A DNA stretch of 64,000 nt from Alviniconcha marisindica (lineage: Eukaryota > Mollusca > Gastropoda > Provannidae). Under the pieces are notes generated by a model. It did no database searches, was not told where the DNA came from, and was given only the letters and a program-made list of their open reading frames with translations. Below, one piece after another: positions 33,076-50,264 of this stretch. Where the stretch lies: the NCBI GenBank assembly GCA_018857735.1, contig JABMCL010003257.1:249501-313500 (forward strand), written 5' to 3'. The stretch's first letter is position 1. Every line of letters begins with the position of its first letter. The position numbers and the translations under genes are program-made.

Positions 33076-33457
33076 CGATATTAAGTCCAAAAATCTGAAA
33101 CAGAACGAGGCCCAGAGCGCTCGTGCAGAATCAACACACAAGGGAGTTAATTAGCGCTCGAAATCCGTAACGCAAGTACAACAACAAAGACCTGAGTCAC
33201 CTACGGTAACTCTCACCTGGCATGCGTACAAGGTACATAAAGTCCACCTGAGGTACATTCTCACATTTGAGGATGTACCTCTAGGTACATAGACTCCACC
33301 AGAGGTACATTCTCACATTTGAGGATGTACCTCTGGTGGAGTTTATGTACCTTGTTCGCATGCCAGGTGAGATTTACCGTAGGTCTTTGTTGTTGTGCTT
33401 GCGTTACGTATTTCGAGCGCTAATTAACTCCCTTGTGTGTTGATTCGATATTAAGTC
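33076..33457. mobile_element. palindromic MITE with 12-bp target duplication
   Basis: The element (33088-33445) is flanked by the direct repeat CGATATTAAGTC. Its two arms are inverted copies: AATCAACACACAAGGGAGTT on the left against the reverse complement of AACTCCCTTGTGTGTTGATT on the right, and likewise for GACCTGAGTCACCTACGGTA/TACCGTAGGTC, CTCACCTGGCATGCG and GTACATAAA.TCCACC. The middle repeats TACATTCTCACATTTGAGGA twice. No ORF. Confidence 0.85.
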
Positions 33458-34165
33458 ATTATTGTAATGCAAAATTAAAACACTGTTTTGTCACAGGTCC
33501 ATGTAACGCGGGGGAAAGACCGTATTATCTGTACCTCCGGCACTCAAATGGTGGAACAAAACAGTAGCCACTGGCCATACAGCTAAAGTCCAAAGGTCAC
33601 AGGGTCAGCATATGCTAGATTTGCCGAGATCTTGACCTTGATCATGATTTGATGCGTTGACACTGTCAGTGACACGACCACTTCCGTCATTGATGTACGT
33701 CAACGGGAAGAAATGGGGAGAGCACAAATTATCCTAAGTAAAATCAAATGTTAAAAAACGGATAAGAACAGTTTGTTTACTCTTTAATTCTGATCAGGAG
33801 TCGTCGAGAGGAGGTCTTTCAATTTCTCGATCGAGCGGAGACTGTGGATTCATCCATGTTGTTCCAGTCACTCACACAAGAGTCACAGTGGAAAGAATTA
33901 GCAGCGGCCAGAAGTTCGTTTTAGGCTCTCTAGATCTACTTGTGTGGTGTGGTGTCTTGAAATCGGTTATGCCAGAAAAGAGTGGATCTAACTAAAACAG
34001 GTAAGTCCAATGAAAAGGGTATGCGCAGACGGTAACATCCAAGCGGTCGGAAATTCCTCGGACATTTTAAACGCCATTTTAGGTCACATATATCATCAGA
34101 ATCAACCATACAGGGTCATGCCAAGCGAATAAACCCAAAATTTGCAACAAGAAGTGACCTTGTCG
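33458..34165. other. unique-looking DNA, possible non-coding 5' exon end at 34000
   Basis: No coding signal. A consensus splice donor, ACTAAAACAG|GTAAGT, lies at 34000/34001, after GC-richer DNA with few repeats. It might end a 5' UTR exon of the fucosyltransferase gene whose ATG is at 39137; an acceptor candidate is CTTAGATCAG at 38990. This is a guess from splice-site quality only. Confidence 0.25.
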
Positions 34166-34350
34166 CATTTGCGATGATGATGAAGTGATGCTTAATGTCC
34201 TCAGATGTCGGCTGACATATTAGGGACAAGCTGAGACCAATGCCGAAGCATGGTTCAATATAGCTTTACGTCCACGGAAGCCAGAAGGCTCGTTAGGACG
34301 GACAGCCCAGGACGGCCACCTCGACTCTCACACAGCTCCTGAACTATGTC
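34166..34350 (+). repeat. short SINE-like repeat A, copy 3
   Basis: Near-identical to 12478-12655, starting with the same GATGATGATGAAGTGATGCT and ending GCTCCTGAACTATG. The high identity suggests recent spread. Confidence 0.82.
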
Positions 34351-34564
34351 GCATTTGCGTCTTCCACGTCTGCATATATATGCTCCCTTGACGTTCGATC
34401 TAGATCTAGATCTAGTTTCCGAGTAACCTGCACGCTTCCTGCACGGCAAAACAATCGTGTTACTGACCGATCCGTCAGTTTACAGGCTGTAACCAAACTC
34501 ACTTTTGTTGAAAATGTTGGCTTCATTCGATAGATATGACCCTGTTTGAGTGATTCTGATGACA

Positions 34565-35245
34565 CTTGTGACCCAGGGAATGTTTTTTTTTAAATGTCCC
34601 AGGAATTTGATGATACTTGTGACCCAAAATGGTGTTTTTAAAATGTCCCAGGAATTTGATGATACTTGTGACCCAAAATGATGTTTTTAAAATGTCCCAG
34701 GAATTTGATGATACTTGTGACCCAAAATGATGTTTTTAAAATGTCCCAGGAATTTGATGATACTTGTGACCCAAAATGGTGTTTTTAAAATGTCCCAGGA
34801 ATTTGATGATACTTGCGACCCAAAATGGTGTTTCTCAAATGTCCCAGGAATTTGATGATACTTGTGACCCAAAATGGTGATTTTCAAATGTCCCAGGAAT
34901 TTGATGATACTTGTGACCCAAAATGATGTTTTTAAAATGTCCCAGGAATTTGATGATACTTGTGACCCAAAAAGTTGTTTTTAAAATGTCCCAGGAATTT
35001 GATGATAATTGTGACCCAAAATGGTGTTTTTAAAATGTCCCAGGAATTTGATGATACTTGTGACACAAAATGGTGTTTTTAAAATGTCCCAGGAATTTGA
35101 TGATACTTGTGACCCAAAATGGTGTTTTTAAAATGTCCCAGGAATTTGATGATACTTGTGACCCAAAATGTTTTTTTTAAAAATGTCCCAGGAATTTGAT
35201 GATACTTGTGACACGAAATGGTGTTTTAAAATGTCCCAAGAATTT
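34565..35245. repeat. 48-bp minisatellite
   Basis: About 14 units of AAAATGTCCCAGGAATTTGA and TGATACTTGTGACCCAAAAT. No exon was recognised next to it. Confidence 0.93.
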
Positions 35246-35488
35246 CGGAGCGCACAGATTTGTGATCTAACTTCCGGTATTAGCACTGGGCTATTTTACT
35301 TACACTGAACGGATAGTGTCACTTTCAGGATTAAAATTCTTTTTATATATCTAGATCTAAATCTAATATGTGAGCGTGAACTTTTAGACCCAGGATATAT
35401 ATGACTGGGAAATACGGTAGTCGAAATAGCTGACGAGTAGAGTCCGCGAATTTGGGTAGATGAAGGCTACTTGAAAATTGTCGTTTTT

Positions 35489-35489
<1 letters not shown>

Positions 35490-35551
<62 letters not shown>

Positions 35552-35630
35552 GATACAGTCAAATGTTGTCTCCTCATAGTTTCATTCCTATTTGTTCAGT
35601 CTACTTCTATTGTTAATAATAATAACAGCG

Positions 35631-35686
<56 letters not shown>

Positions 35687-35771
35687 GAGAGAGAGAGTCA
35701 AATGTTGTCTCCTCATAGTTTCATTCCTATTTGTTCAGTCCACTTCTATTGTTAATAATAATAACAGCGGT

Positions 35772-35827
<56 letters not shown>

Positions 35828-35920
35828 GAGAGAGAGAGAGAGAGTCAAATGTTGTCTCCTCATAGTTTCATTCCTATTTGTTCAGTCCACTTCTATTGTT
35901 AATAATAATAACAGGCGGGG

Positions 35921-35988
<68 letters not shown>

Positions 35989-36059
35989 AATGTTGTCTCC
36001 TCATAGTTTCATTTCTATTTGTTCAGTCCACTTCTATTGTTAATAATAATAACAGCGGT

Positions 36060-36134
<75 letters not shown>

Positions 36135-36210
36135 AATGTTGTCTCCTCATAGTTTCATTCCTATTTGTTCAGTCCACTTCTATTGTTAATAATAATAACA
36201 GCAGTCGAAG
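35490..36210. repeat. compound repeat: (GA)n alternating with a 78-base segment
   Basis: Five GA runs of 40-80 bases, each followed by the same segment (TCAAATGTTGTCTCCTCATA ... TTAATAATAATAACAGCGGT). The segments are almost identical while the GA runs differ in length. Confidence 0.94.
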
Positions 36211-36485
36211 GTGAACTTTCGCTCACGGGGACAGTGGACAGTCTTAAAAGTGTGTCTTAAAAAAAAAAAAAAAAAAAAGAGAGAAGAAAAAGAAAGAAAA
36301 AAGGAGAAGAAAAAGAAAGAAAAAAGAGAGCTTAATTAATTGTTAATTAGACATCTGATCAACCTTCTGAGCACACAGGTAAGTATGTCTCCGTACAGGG
36401 AATCTGCCGATATGCTTTTTAGCCAGTTTTGATGGCTTGATCGATGAGTGGCAATATGCAATAGCTCCAAGAAATAAAACTGAAA

Positions 36486-36740
36486 TGGTTCCAGATAAGA
36501 CTAGTGCACAGAATAATTGCTACTAATGTTGTTCTAGTGCATATAGGAATTGAAAATGACATTACTTGCTCTTTTTGTCGAAAAGAACGAGATTATATTA
36601 ACCACATATTTTGGTCATGTATGTACGTAAAGTCATTCTGGGAACAATTCCAGATTGTAGTTAATGCTGGATGTTCAAATGCAGTGAACATGTTCTATTG
36701 TTTGGATGAGTATTGGTTGTATTGTTTAGCACCTTTGATG
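36486..36740 (+). pseudogene. LINE ORF2 C-terminal (zf-RVT-like) relic
   Basis: Reads WFQIRLVHRIIATN, then CSFCRKERDYINHIFWSC and FWEQFQ, the zinc-binding C-x2-C...H-x3-5-[HC] tail typical of reverse transcriptases of non-LTR retrotransposons. The RT domain proper is absent upstream, so it is 5'-truncated. Confidence 0.72.
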
Positions 36741-37420
36741 TGATTATTGATTTTTTCAAGCAAAGTTTTGTTTTGTTTTGTTTAATAACAAATAAATAAT
36801 AATAGCTGTCATTTCTGTAGTGCCCTATCTTATCGACAAGGGTGAGCACACCGCGCTTTACAAGATCAACAAAAATGTATAAATGAAAACGTCAAAAATA
36901 ATATACTAACATAGTATTGTACTATTTGCACCCCCCTTCCCCCTCTAACCCCCCCCTCCCCCCCATCCCCCCCCCCCCCTACACACACACACACATGGGC
37001 ACACAAAAGGAATATAACGAGGAGTGAAGGGGGGGGGGGGGGGGGAGGGGGGCGGGGCCGCAAAAGGAGGAAGACAGAATTTGAAGTCACTTGTTGTGGT
37101 ATTGATTGTAGAAGTGAGTTTTTAACGCCGTTTTGAAGGCACGGGAGGATTGATTGACTTTGGCGGATGTGAGAAGGGAGAAAACTCCATAGCTTTGGAG
37201 CCACAGACATAGATTATAAAACAATATTAATGTACGTCTGTGTTTGGAGCGCAGTCAGAGAAAGAGCGTTGGCCACGGGATTTAGTTTTAACACGAGGGG
37301 TGCGAAGTATCCGCGTGTCGATCTGCACCTGCTGTTTCAAAAACCGGTCAGCCTCACGAAGCATTGCCTGTCTAATTTGATGGCCGTTTTGAGGAAATGA
37401 AGAGGACGAGACAAAACAGC
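36741..37420. repeat. interspersed element with GCGCTTTACA motif and poly-C/poly-G tracts
   Basis: ATAATAATAGCTGTCATTTC, GCGCTTTACAAGATCAAC, C-rich at 36930-36980 and 22 or more G at 37030-37053. The start resembles the TAGCGC/CGCTTTACA elements at 27740 and 58570. No intact ORF. Confidence 0.45.
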
Positions 37421-37559
37421 AACTGGCAGGAGGCTGCTCTTGCTAGCTCTTGATGCTGCCGCAACACTAAGCTCTGGGACAAGGGGGAACATGACTGGAA
37501 ACATTTCGTATGTTCTGTGTTTCAGTGCAGGCGTTCCTCCAGCGGGCGACAGAAACAAC

Positions 37560-38905
37560 GTCCGGGGACAGGGACAGTGGCGGGCCACAGGGACAGTGGC
37601 AGTAGCAAGTGACAGGGGCAATGGCAAGTGGCAAAGGCGGTGGCAAGAGACAGGGCCAGGGGAAAGTGGCAGGGCCAGTGGCAAGTGACAAAGACAGTTG
37701 CAAGTGACGGGAGCAGTGGCAAGCGACAGGAACGGTGGCAAATGACAGTTCCCGTAGTGATGAGCCCTGGCGAGTGACAGGGACAGTGGCAAGTGACAGA
37801 AAGAGTGGCAAAGTGACAGTAGCCGCAGTGACGAGCCCTGGCAAGAGACACAAAGAGTGGCAAGTATCAGAAACGTGGCAAAGTGACAGTGTCCACAGTG
37901 ACGAGCCCTGGCAAGTGACAGAAACAGTGGCAAGTGATAGTGACAAGTGACTTGGACAGCGACAGTGACAGTGGCAAGTGTCAGGGACTGTGACAAGTGA
38001 CAGGGCAGGTGACAGAGACAGTGACAAGTGGCAAGTGACAAGGGACAGTGACAGGGCAGGTGACAGTGGCAAGTGACAGGGACAGTGGCAGGTGACAAGG
38101 GACAGTGAGAGGGCAGGTGACAGAGACAGTGACAAGGGACAGTGACAAGGGACAGTGGCAAGTGACAGGGACAGTGACAGGTGACAGGGACTGTGGCAAA
38201 TGACAGGGCAGGTGACAGAGACAGTGGCAAGTGACAGAGACAGTGGCAAATGACAGGGATAGTGGTAAGTGACAAGGGAAAGTGACAGGGAAGGTGACAG
38301 GGACAGTGACAATTGACAGTGACAAGTGATACGGACAGCGACAAGGAGGGTTGGCAAGGGACAGGGACAAGTGACAAGGACATATTGGCAAGTGACAGGG
38401 ACAGTGGCACGTGACAAGGGCCAGTGGCAACGACAAGGGCCAGTGACAAATCAGAGGGACAGTGACATGGGACAATGACATAAGAGCAGTGACAAGTGAC
38501 AGGGGCAGTGGCAAATGACAGGGACAGTGACACAGTGGCAAGTGACAGGGACAGTGGCAAGTGACAGAAACAGTGGCAAGAAACAAGTGACAGAAACAGT
38601 GGCAAGGAACAGGGACAGTGGCAAGTGACGGGGACAGTGGCAAGTAACAAGTGACAGGGACAGTGGCAAGTAACAGGGACAGTGGCAAGTGACAGGGACA
38701 GTGGCAAGGAACAGGGACAGTGGCAAGTAACAAGTGACAGGGACAGTGGCAAGGAACAGGGACAGTGACAGTGGCAAGTAACAAGTGACATGGACAGTGG
38801 CAAGTAACAAGTGACAGGGACAGTGGCAAGGAGCAGGGACAGTGACAGTGGCAAGTAACAAGTGACAGGGACAGTGGCAAGGAACAGGGACAGTGGATAG
38901 TAAAA
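37560..38905. repeat. 18-24 bp minisatellite
   Basis: Units of GGGACAGTGGCAAGTGACA with variable trimming. The 505-residue minus frame of Leu/Cys/His/Pro is only its translation. Confidence 0.95.
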
Positions 38906-39076
38906 GAGGCTTCAGTAATCAATCACGCTTTTTGCGCCCTTAAAATGCACTGTCCATCTCTCCGTCGATGAAAGTGGTCTTAGATCAGCTCACACGGTGA
39001 ATCATGACAGAATAAATGATTCTAATTTCTCGGACGATGATTTGAAGGACAAAACTTTGCTGGTCACTGGAGCGGG

Positions 39077-39122
<46 letters not shown>
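39077..39122 (+). repeat. (TTG)n just before the fucosyltransferase start codon
   Basis: About 15 TTG units ending 14 bases before the ATG at 39137 and in frame with it. Open but without an upstream in-frame ATG after the TGA at 39038. Confidence 0.92.
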
Positions 39123-39124
<2 letters not shown>

Positions 39125-39136
39125 TACATTGTAAGA

Positions 39137-45296
<6,160 letters not shown>

Positions 45297-45308
<12 letters not shown>

Positions 45309-46740
45309 AGGTTATTGCCGGTGATGCGCGTCAAGGTCTTCTGTCCCCACTCACCCTGGTAGCTATCTCTGGTGATGTGTGTCATGGTCCTTTGTCTAAG
45401 CTCACCCTGGTAGCTATCGCGTCTGATGCTGGGCTGATGTGGGAGTTTTATTTATTTTTGGGCCCAAACTTTACCCTGGTAGCTTTTCGATGATGATGTG
45501 CGTCATGATCTGTCCCAGCTTTACCCTGGTAGTTATCGATGGTGATGTGCGTCATGGTCTGTCCCAGATCAGCCTGGTAGTTATCGATGGGTATGTGCGT
45601 CATGGTCTGTCCCAGCTCACCCTGGTAGTTATCGATGGGTATGTGCGTCATGCTCTGTCCCAGCTCACCCTGGTTGTTATCGCTGGTAATGTGCGTCATG
45701 ATATGTCCCAGCTCACCCTGGTAGTTATCGCTGGTGATGTGCGTCATGTCCTCTGTCCCAGCTCACCCTGGTAGTTATCGCTAGTAATGTGCGTCATGAT
45801 CTGTCCCAGCTCACCCTGGTAGTTATCGCTGGTGATGTGCGTCATGTCCTCTGTCCCAGCTCACCCTTGTAGTTATCGATGGTGATGTGCGTCATGGTCT
45901 GTCCCAGCTCACCCTGGTAGTTATCGATGGTGATGTGCGTCATGCTCTGTCCCAGCTCACCCTGGTAGTTATCGCTGGTGATGTGCGTCATGTCTCTGTC
46001 CCAGCTCACCCTGGTAGTTATCGATGGTGATGTGCGTCATGGTTCTGTCCCAGCTCAGCCTGGTAGTTATCGATGGTGATGTGCGTCATGGTCTGTCTCA
46101 GCTCACCCTGGTAGTAATCGCTGATGATGTGCGTCATGATCTGTCCCCGCTCACCCTGGTAGTTATCGCTGGTGATGTGCGTCATGGTTTGTCCCAGCCC
46201 ACCCTGGTAGTTATCGATGGTGATGTGCGTCATGGTCTGTCCCAGCTCACCCTGGTAGTTATCGATGGTGATGTGCGTCATGGTCTGTCCCAGCTCACCC
46301 TGGTAGTTATCGATGGTGATGTGCGTCATGGTCTGTCCCAGCTCACCCTGGTAGTTATCGATGGTGATGTGCGTCATGGTCTGTCCCAGCCCAGCCTGGT
46401 AGTTATCGCTGGTGATGTGCGTCATGGTCTGTCCCAGCCCAGCCTGGTAGTTATCGCTGGTGATGTGCATCATGGTCTGTCCCAGCCCAGCCTGGTAGTT
46501 ATCGATGGTGATGTGCGTCATGGTCTGTCCCAGCTCAGCCTGGTAGTTATCGATGGTGATGTGCGTCATGGTCCTTTGTCTCAGCACACCCTGGTAGTTA
46601 TCGCTGGTGATGTGCGTCATGATCTGTCCCAGCTCACCCTGGTAGTTATCGCTGGTGATGTGCGTCATGGTCTGTCCCAGCTCACCTTGGTAAAGACGGT
46701 GTATGTTATTTGTCATAACTCATACTAGAGGTTATTGATG
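45297..46740 (+). repeat. 46-48 bp minisatellite seeded at the fucosyltransferase stop codon
   Basis: About 29 units of CAGCTCACCCTGGTAGTTAT and CGATGGTGATGTGCGTCATG. The first unit is the end of the coding sequence itself: CAACTCGCCCTAGAGGTTAT, then GCCGGTGATGCGCGTCAAGG, where CCCTAG contains the stop. Confidence 0.92.
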
Positions 46741-47040
46741 CTGATGTGTGTCATGATCTGTCCCAACACAGCCTGGTGATGTATTTTACCTGCTCCAGTT
46801 CACCCTAGAGGTTATTTTTGGTAAAGTGTCGTAATATGTCCCAACTCTCCCTGGTGATGTCAGTGTATGTTATCTGTCCTGACTCACCGTAGTGGTTATT
46901 GCTGGCGATGTGTGTCATGATAGTTATGTCCCAACTCACCCTTGGTGATGGCGGTGTACGTTATCTGTCTCAACTCACCATATAGGTTATTGTTGGTGAT
47001 GTGTGTCATGATCTGACCAATCACACAGTGTTTTTGCAGT
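46741..47040. repeat. degenerate extension of the stop-codon array
   Basis: Units such as CTAGAGGTTATTGATGCTGA and TGTGTCATGATCTGTCCCAA. They are closer to the original stop-region wording (CTAGAGGTTATT) than the central units. Confidence 0.75.
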
Positions 47041-47690
47041 GTTTGATGTATCTGTTTGTTGCTTTAACACTGTGTTCCATGTGTTTGGTTGATTTGTTGC
47101 TTTGACACTGTGTTCAGTGTGTTTGGTGTATTTGTTTGTTGCTTTGCCACTGTGTTCAGTGTGTTTGTTGCTTTGACACCGTCTTCAGTGTTTGATGGAT
47201 TTGTTTGTTGCTTTGACATTGTGTTCAGTGTGTTTGATGGATTTGTTTGTTGCTTTGACAGTGTTCAGTGTGTTTGGTGTATTTGTTTGTTGCTTTAACA
47301 CTGTGTTCAGTGTTTGATGGATTTGTTTGTTGCTTTGACAGTGCACTGTGTTTGGTGCATTTGTTTGTATCTTTGACACTGTGTTCAGTGTGTTTTGGTG
47401 TATTTGTTGCTTTGACATTGTATTCAGTGTTTGATGGATTTGTTTGTTGCTTTGACAATGTGTTCAGTGTGTCTGATGGATTTGTTTGTTTCTTTGGCAG
47501 TGTTCAGTGTGTTCAATGGATTTGTTTGTTGCTTTGACACTGTGTTCAGTGTCTGATGGATTTGTTTGTTGCTTTAACACTGTGTTCAGTGTTTGATGGA
47601 TTTGTTTTTTGCTTTGGCAGTGTTAAGTGTGTTTGATGGATTGTTTGTTGCTTTGACACTGTATTCAGTGGTTTGGTAGGATATGTTTAT
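47041..47690. repeat. 38-43 bp minisatellite
   Basis: About 16 units of GTGTTTGATGGATTTGTTTG and TTGCTTTGACACTGTGTTCA. Confidence 0.93.
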
Positions 47691-48890
47691 TTCTTCTATT
47701 TTGTATTTACAGTGCTTTGGTTGGACTTTTTTCTCTCTCCATTGGACAGTTTGTGTATAGTGCATTCATTGGACTTGTTTTGTCCCTTTGGTGGTGTGTG
47801 TGTCTATTGCATTTGTTGGACTTATCTTGTCCCTTTGGTAGTGTGTGTGTCTATTGCATTTGTTGTGCTTGTTTTGTCCCTTTGGTAGTGTGTCTATCTG
47901 TTGGACTTGTTCTGTCCCTTTGGTAGTGTGTCTGTTGCATTTGTTGGACTTGTTTTATCCCTTTGGTAGTGTGTGTCTATTGCATTTGTTGGACTTGTTT
48001 TGTCCCATTGGTAGTGTCTATTGCATTTGTTGGACTTGTTTTGTCCCTTTGGTAGTATGTCTGTTGCATTTGTTGGACTTGTTTTGTCCCTTTAGTAGTG
48101 TGTGTGTCTATTGCTTTTGTTGTACTTATTTTGTCCCTTTGGTAGTGTGTCTACTGCATTTGTTGGACTTATTTTATCCCTTTGGTAGTGTGTGTGTCTA
48201 TTGCATTTGTTGTACTTGTTTTCTCCCTTTGGTAGTGTGTCTATTGCATTTTTTGGACTTGTTTTGTCCCTTTGGTAATGTGCGTGTGTGTCTATTGCAT
48301 TTGTTAGACTTGTTTTGTCCCTTTGGTAGTGTATGTCAATTGCATTTGGTGGACTTACTTTGTCCCTTTTGTAGTGTGTCTATTGCATTGGTTGGACTTT
48401 TTTTTCTCTCCATTGGACAGTTTGTGTATAGTGCATTCATTGGACTTGTCTTGTCCCTTTCATAATGTGTGTCTATTGCATTTGTTGGACTTATTTTGTC
48501 ACTTTGGTAGCGTGTCTATTGCATTTGTTGGACTCGGTTTTGTCCCTTTGGTAGTGTCTATTGCATTTGTTGTACTTGTTTTGTCCCTTTGGTGGTGTCT
48601 ATTGCATTTGTTGGACTTGTTTTGTCCCTTTGGTAGTGTGTCTATTGCATTTGTTGGACTTGGTTTTGTCCCTTTGGTAGTGTGTCTATTGCATTTGTTG
48701 TACTTGTTTTGTCCCTTTGGTGGTGTGTCTATTGCATTTGTTGGACTTGTTTTGTCCCTTTGGTAGTGTGTCTATTGCATTTGTCAGACTTGTTTTGTCC
48801 CTTTGGTAGTGTGTGTCTATTACATTTGTTGGACTTATTTTTCCTTTGGCAATGCATGTTAATACATTTCTGGATCTTTTTCTTGTTTTG
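47691..48890. repeat. 42-45 bp minisatellite
   Basis: About 28 units of TGTCTATTGCATTTGTTGGA and CTTGTTTTGTCCCTTTGGTA. A longer segment with CTCTCCATTGGACAGTTTGT recurs at 47735 and 48410. Confidence 0.93.
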
Positions 48891-49191
48891 TGTTTAGTTC
48901 ATTTGCTGGACTTGTTTCCACACTGACAGTGTGTTCGTCTATTGCATTGTTGGACTTCATTTTTCATTTTGAGAGCGTGTGTCCAGATGTTTGTCGGTTT
49001 GGCTTTTTCCTTGAACTTGACAAAAGTGCATGTCTAGTATTGTTTGGGGTTTTCACTTTTGCAGTTTTTGTAGACCCGGTGATCCAGGGTTACATCTTAC
49101 TTTTGCCATTTTTGCTCAGGTATTGCTAGTTTCTCTTGTTCGTTCATAATTGTAAATTTCCAGTTGTGAAAACTTCAAATTGAAGCTTGGA

Positions 49192-49197
49192 AATAAA
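49192..49197 (+). promoter_or_regulatory. candidate poly(A) signal
   Basis: AATAAA in non-repetitive DNA beyond the arrays. If used by the fucosyltransferase gene, its 3' UTR would include more than 3 kb of minisatellite; unproven. Confidence 0.2.
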
Positions 49198-49199
49198 TG

Positions 49200-49690
49200 C
49201 ATTGCACATGTTCTGAGGAGGCTTGTACTCAGTTGTCTACTCATTTGCTGTGATTCTGCTGTCAAGGAATTTGATGCGACTCTGTTGTTTTGTTTGACTG
49301 TTGTTTGCTTGATGTGACTGTCGTTAACTTGTGTGCTATGATATGGCTGTTACTAAGTTGTTAGCTGCAACTGCTGTTGTTTTCTGTGGCTGTTGTTCAC
49401 TTGTTTGATACACTTAATCATTTCTTGTGACTGTTAACTTGTTTGCTTGACCCTGTTGTTAACTCCTTTGCTGTGACTCTGTTGTTAGCATGCTCGACAT
49501 GATTCAATTCGCTTGAAGTGACTCTGTTGTCCTTGTAACTCTGTTGTTATCATACTTGATGTGGCTCTGTTGTTCAATCGTTTCTTGTCGCTCTGTTATT
49601 ATGCTTGGTGTGATTTTTTCATTAATTTGCCTGGTGTGGCTGTTGTTAACTTGTTTGGTGCGACTCTGTTGCTAAAAGATTAGACTGGTA
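49200..49690. repeat. degenerate 28-35 bp repeat
   Basis: Loose units around GTGACTCTGTTGTTAACTTG. Too diverged to count. Confidence 0.7.
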
Positions 49691-49697
49691 AGAAGTA

Positions 49698-49703
49698 TTT
49701 ATT
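49698..49703 (-). promoter_or_regulatory. candidate SURF2 poly(A) signal
   Basis: AATAAA on the minus strand about 510 bases after the SURF2 stop codon. Unique-looking DNA lies between. Confidence 0.3.
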
Positions 49704-50213
49704 AGTTCAGCTGATTTAGCAGTTAATTTGACAATGAGAACACAGTCACATTTGACTGCTCAAATAATCCTGAGCATCAATATTTATCCAGCATTTCACA
49801 ATTTTACAGCAGTAATGTTGAATATCATCTAGACTGCCTTCCTCTCATCCATCCATTCTTGTTCACAAAAACACTGGGCAAGGCCTGGGCCGACAGTGAA
49901 ATGGAAAACAAAGAGACTGAGACACTTCAGAATCGGGAGTCCATTTACTGGCCAATGAACAGCAAGACATAGTCTCAAAGCAGGAAACTTTCATCAGGAG
50001 GCGTGTATTTTCTGGTGGTAAGGAACACATCTCATGACAAAGAACAAATGAAGATGTCTGGCATAAACGCACAGTCTGTTAAATGTGTGTTCTTCGATGA
50101 CAGTGTTCATGCTTGTGCATGCTCTCCTAATGATTAATGATGGGGTTTGGGGAGGCTGGGAGGGGCGCTGGCAGCATCCGATCTGTTGTCAAGTGGAACA
50201 CAAAAGCGGAGTA

Positions 50214-50264
50214 TCAGGTTTTCTTTTTCTTCTTTCCCACAGGCGTGTGTGACTTCTTTCTCTT
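50214..50264 (-). CDS. SURF2: SURF2 exon 6 (stop)
   Basis: 16 codons plus TGA: a Lys-rich basic tail, matching the basic C-terminus of the family; acceptor TTTCTTTCCAG. Confidence 0.85.
   Translation of the reverse strand, partial: KRKKSHTPVGKKKKKT

Noticed and set aside
37337..38922. Long Leu/Cys/His/Pro ORFs on the minus strand
   Set aside because: Translation of the GGGACAGTGGCAAGTGACA repeat; no codon bias, no start context, no domain.
46018..46728. Two overlapping 230-residue repeat ORFs on opposite strands
   Set aside because: A 48-bp period is divisible by three, so frames stay open on both strands; the array derives from a stop-codon region.
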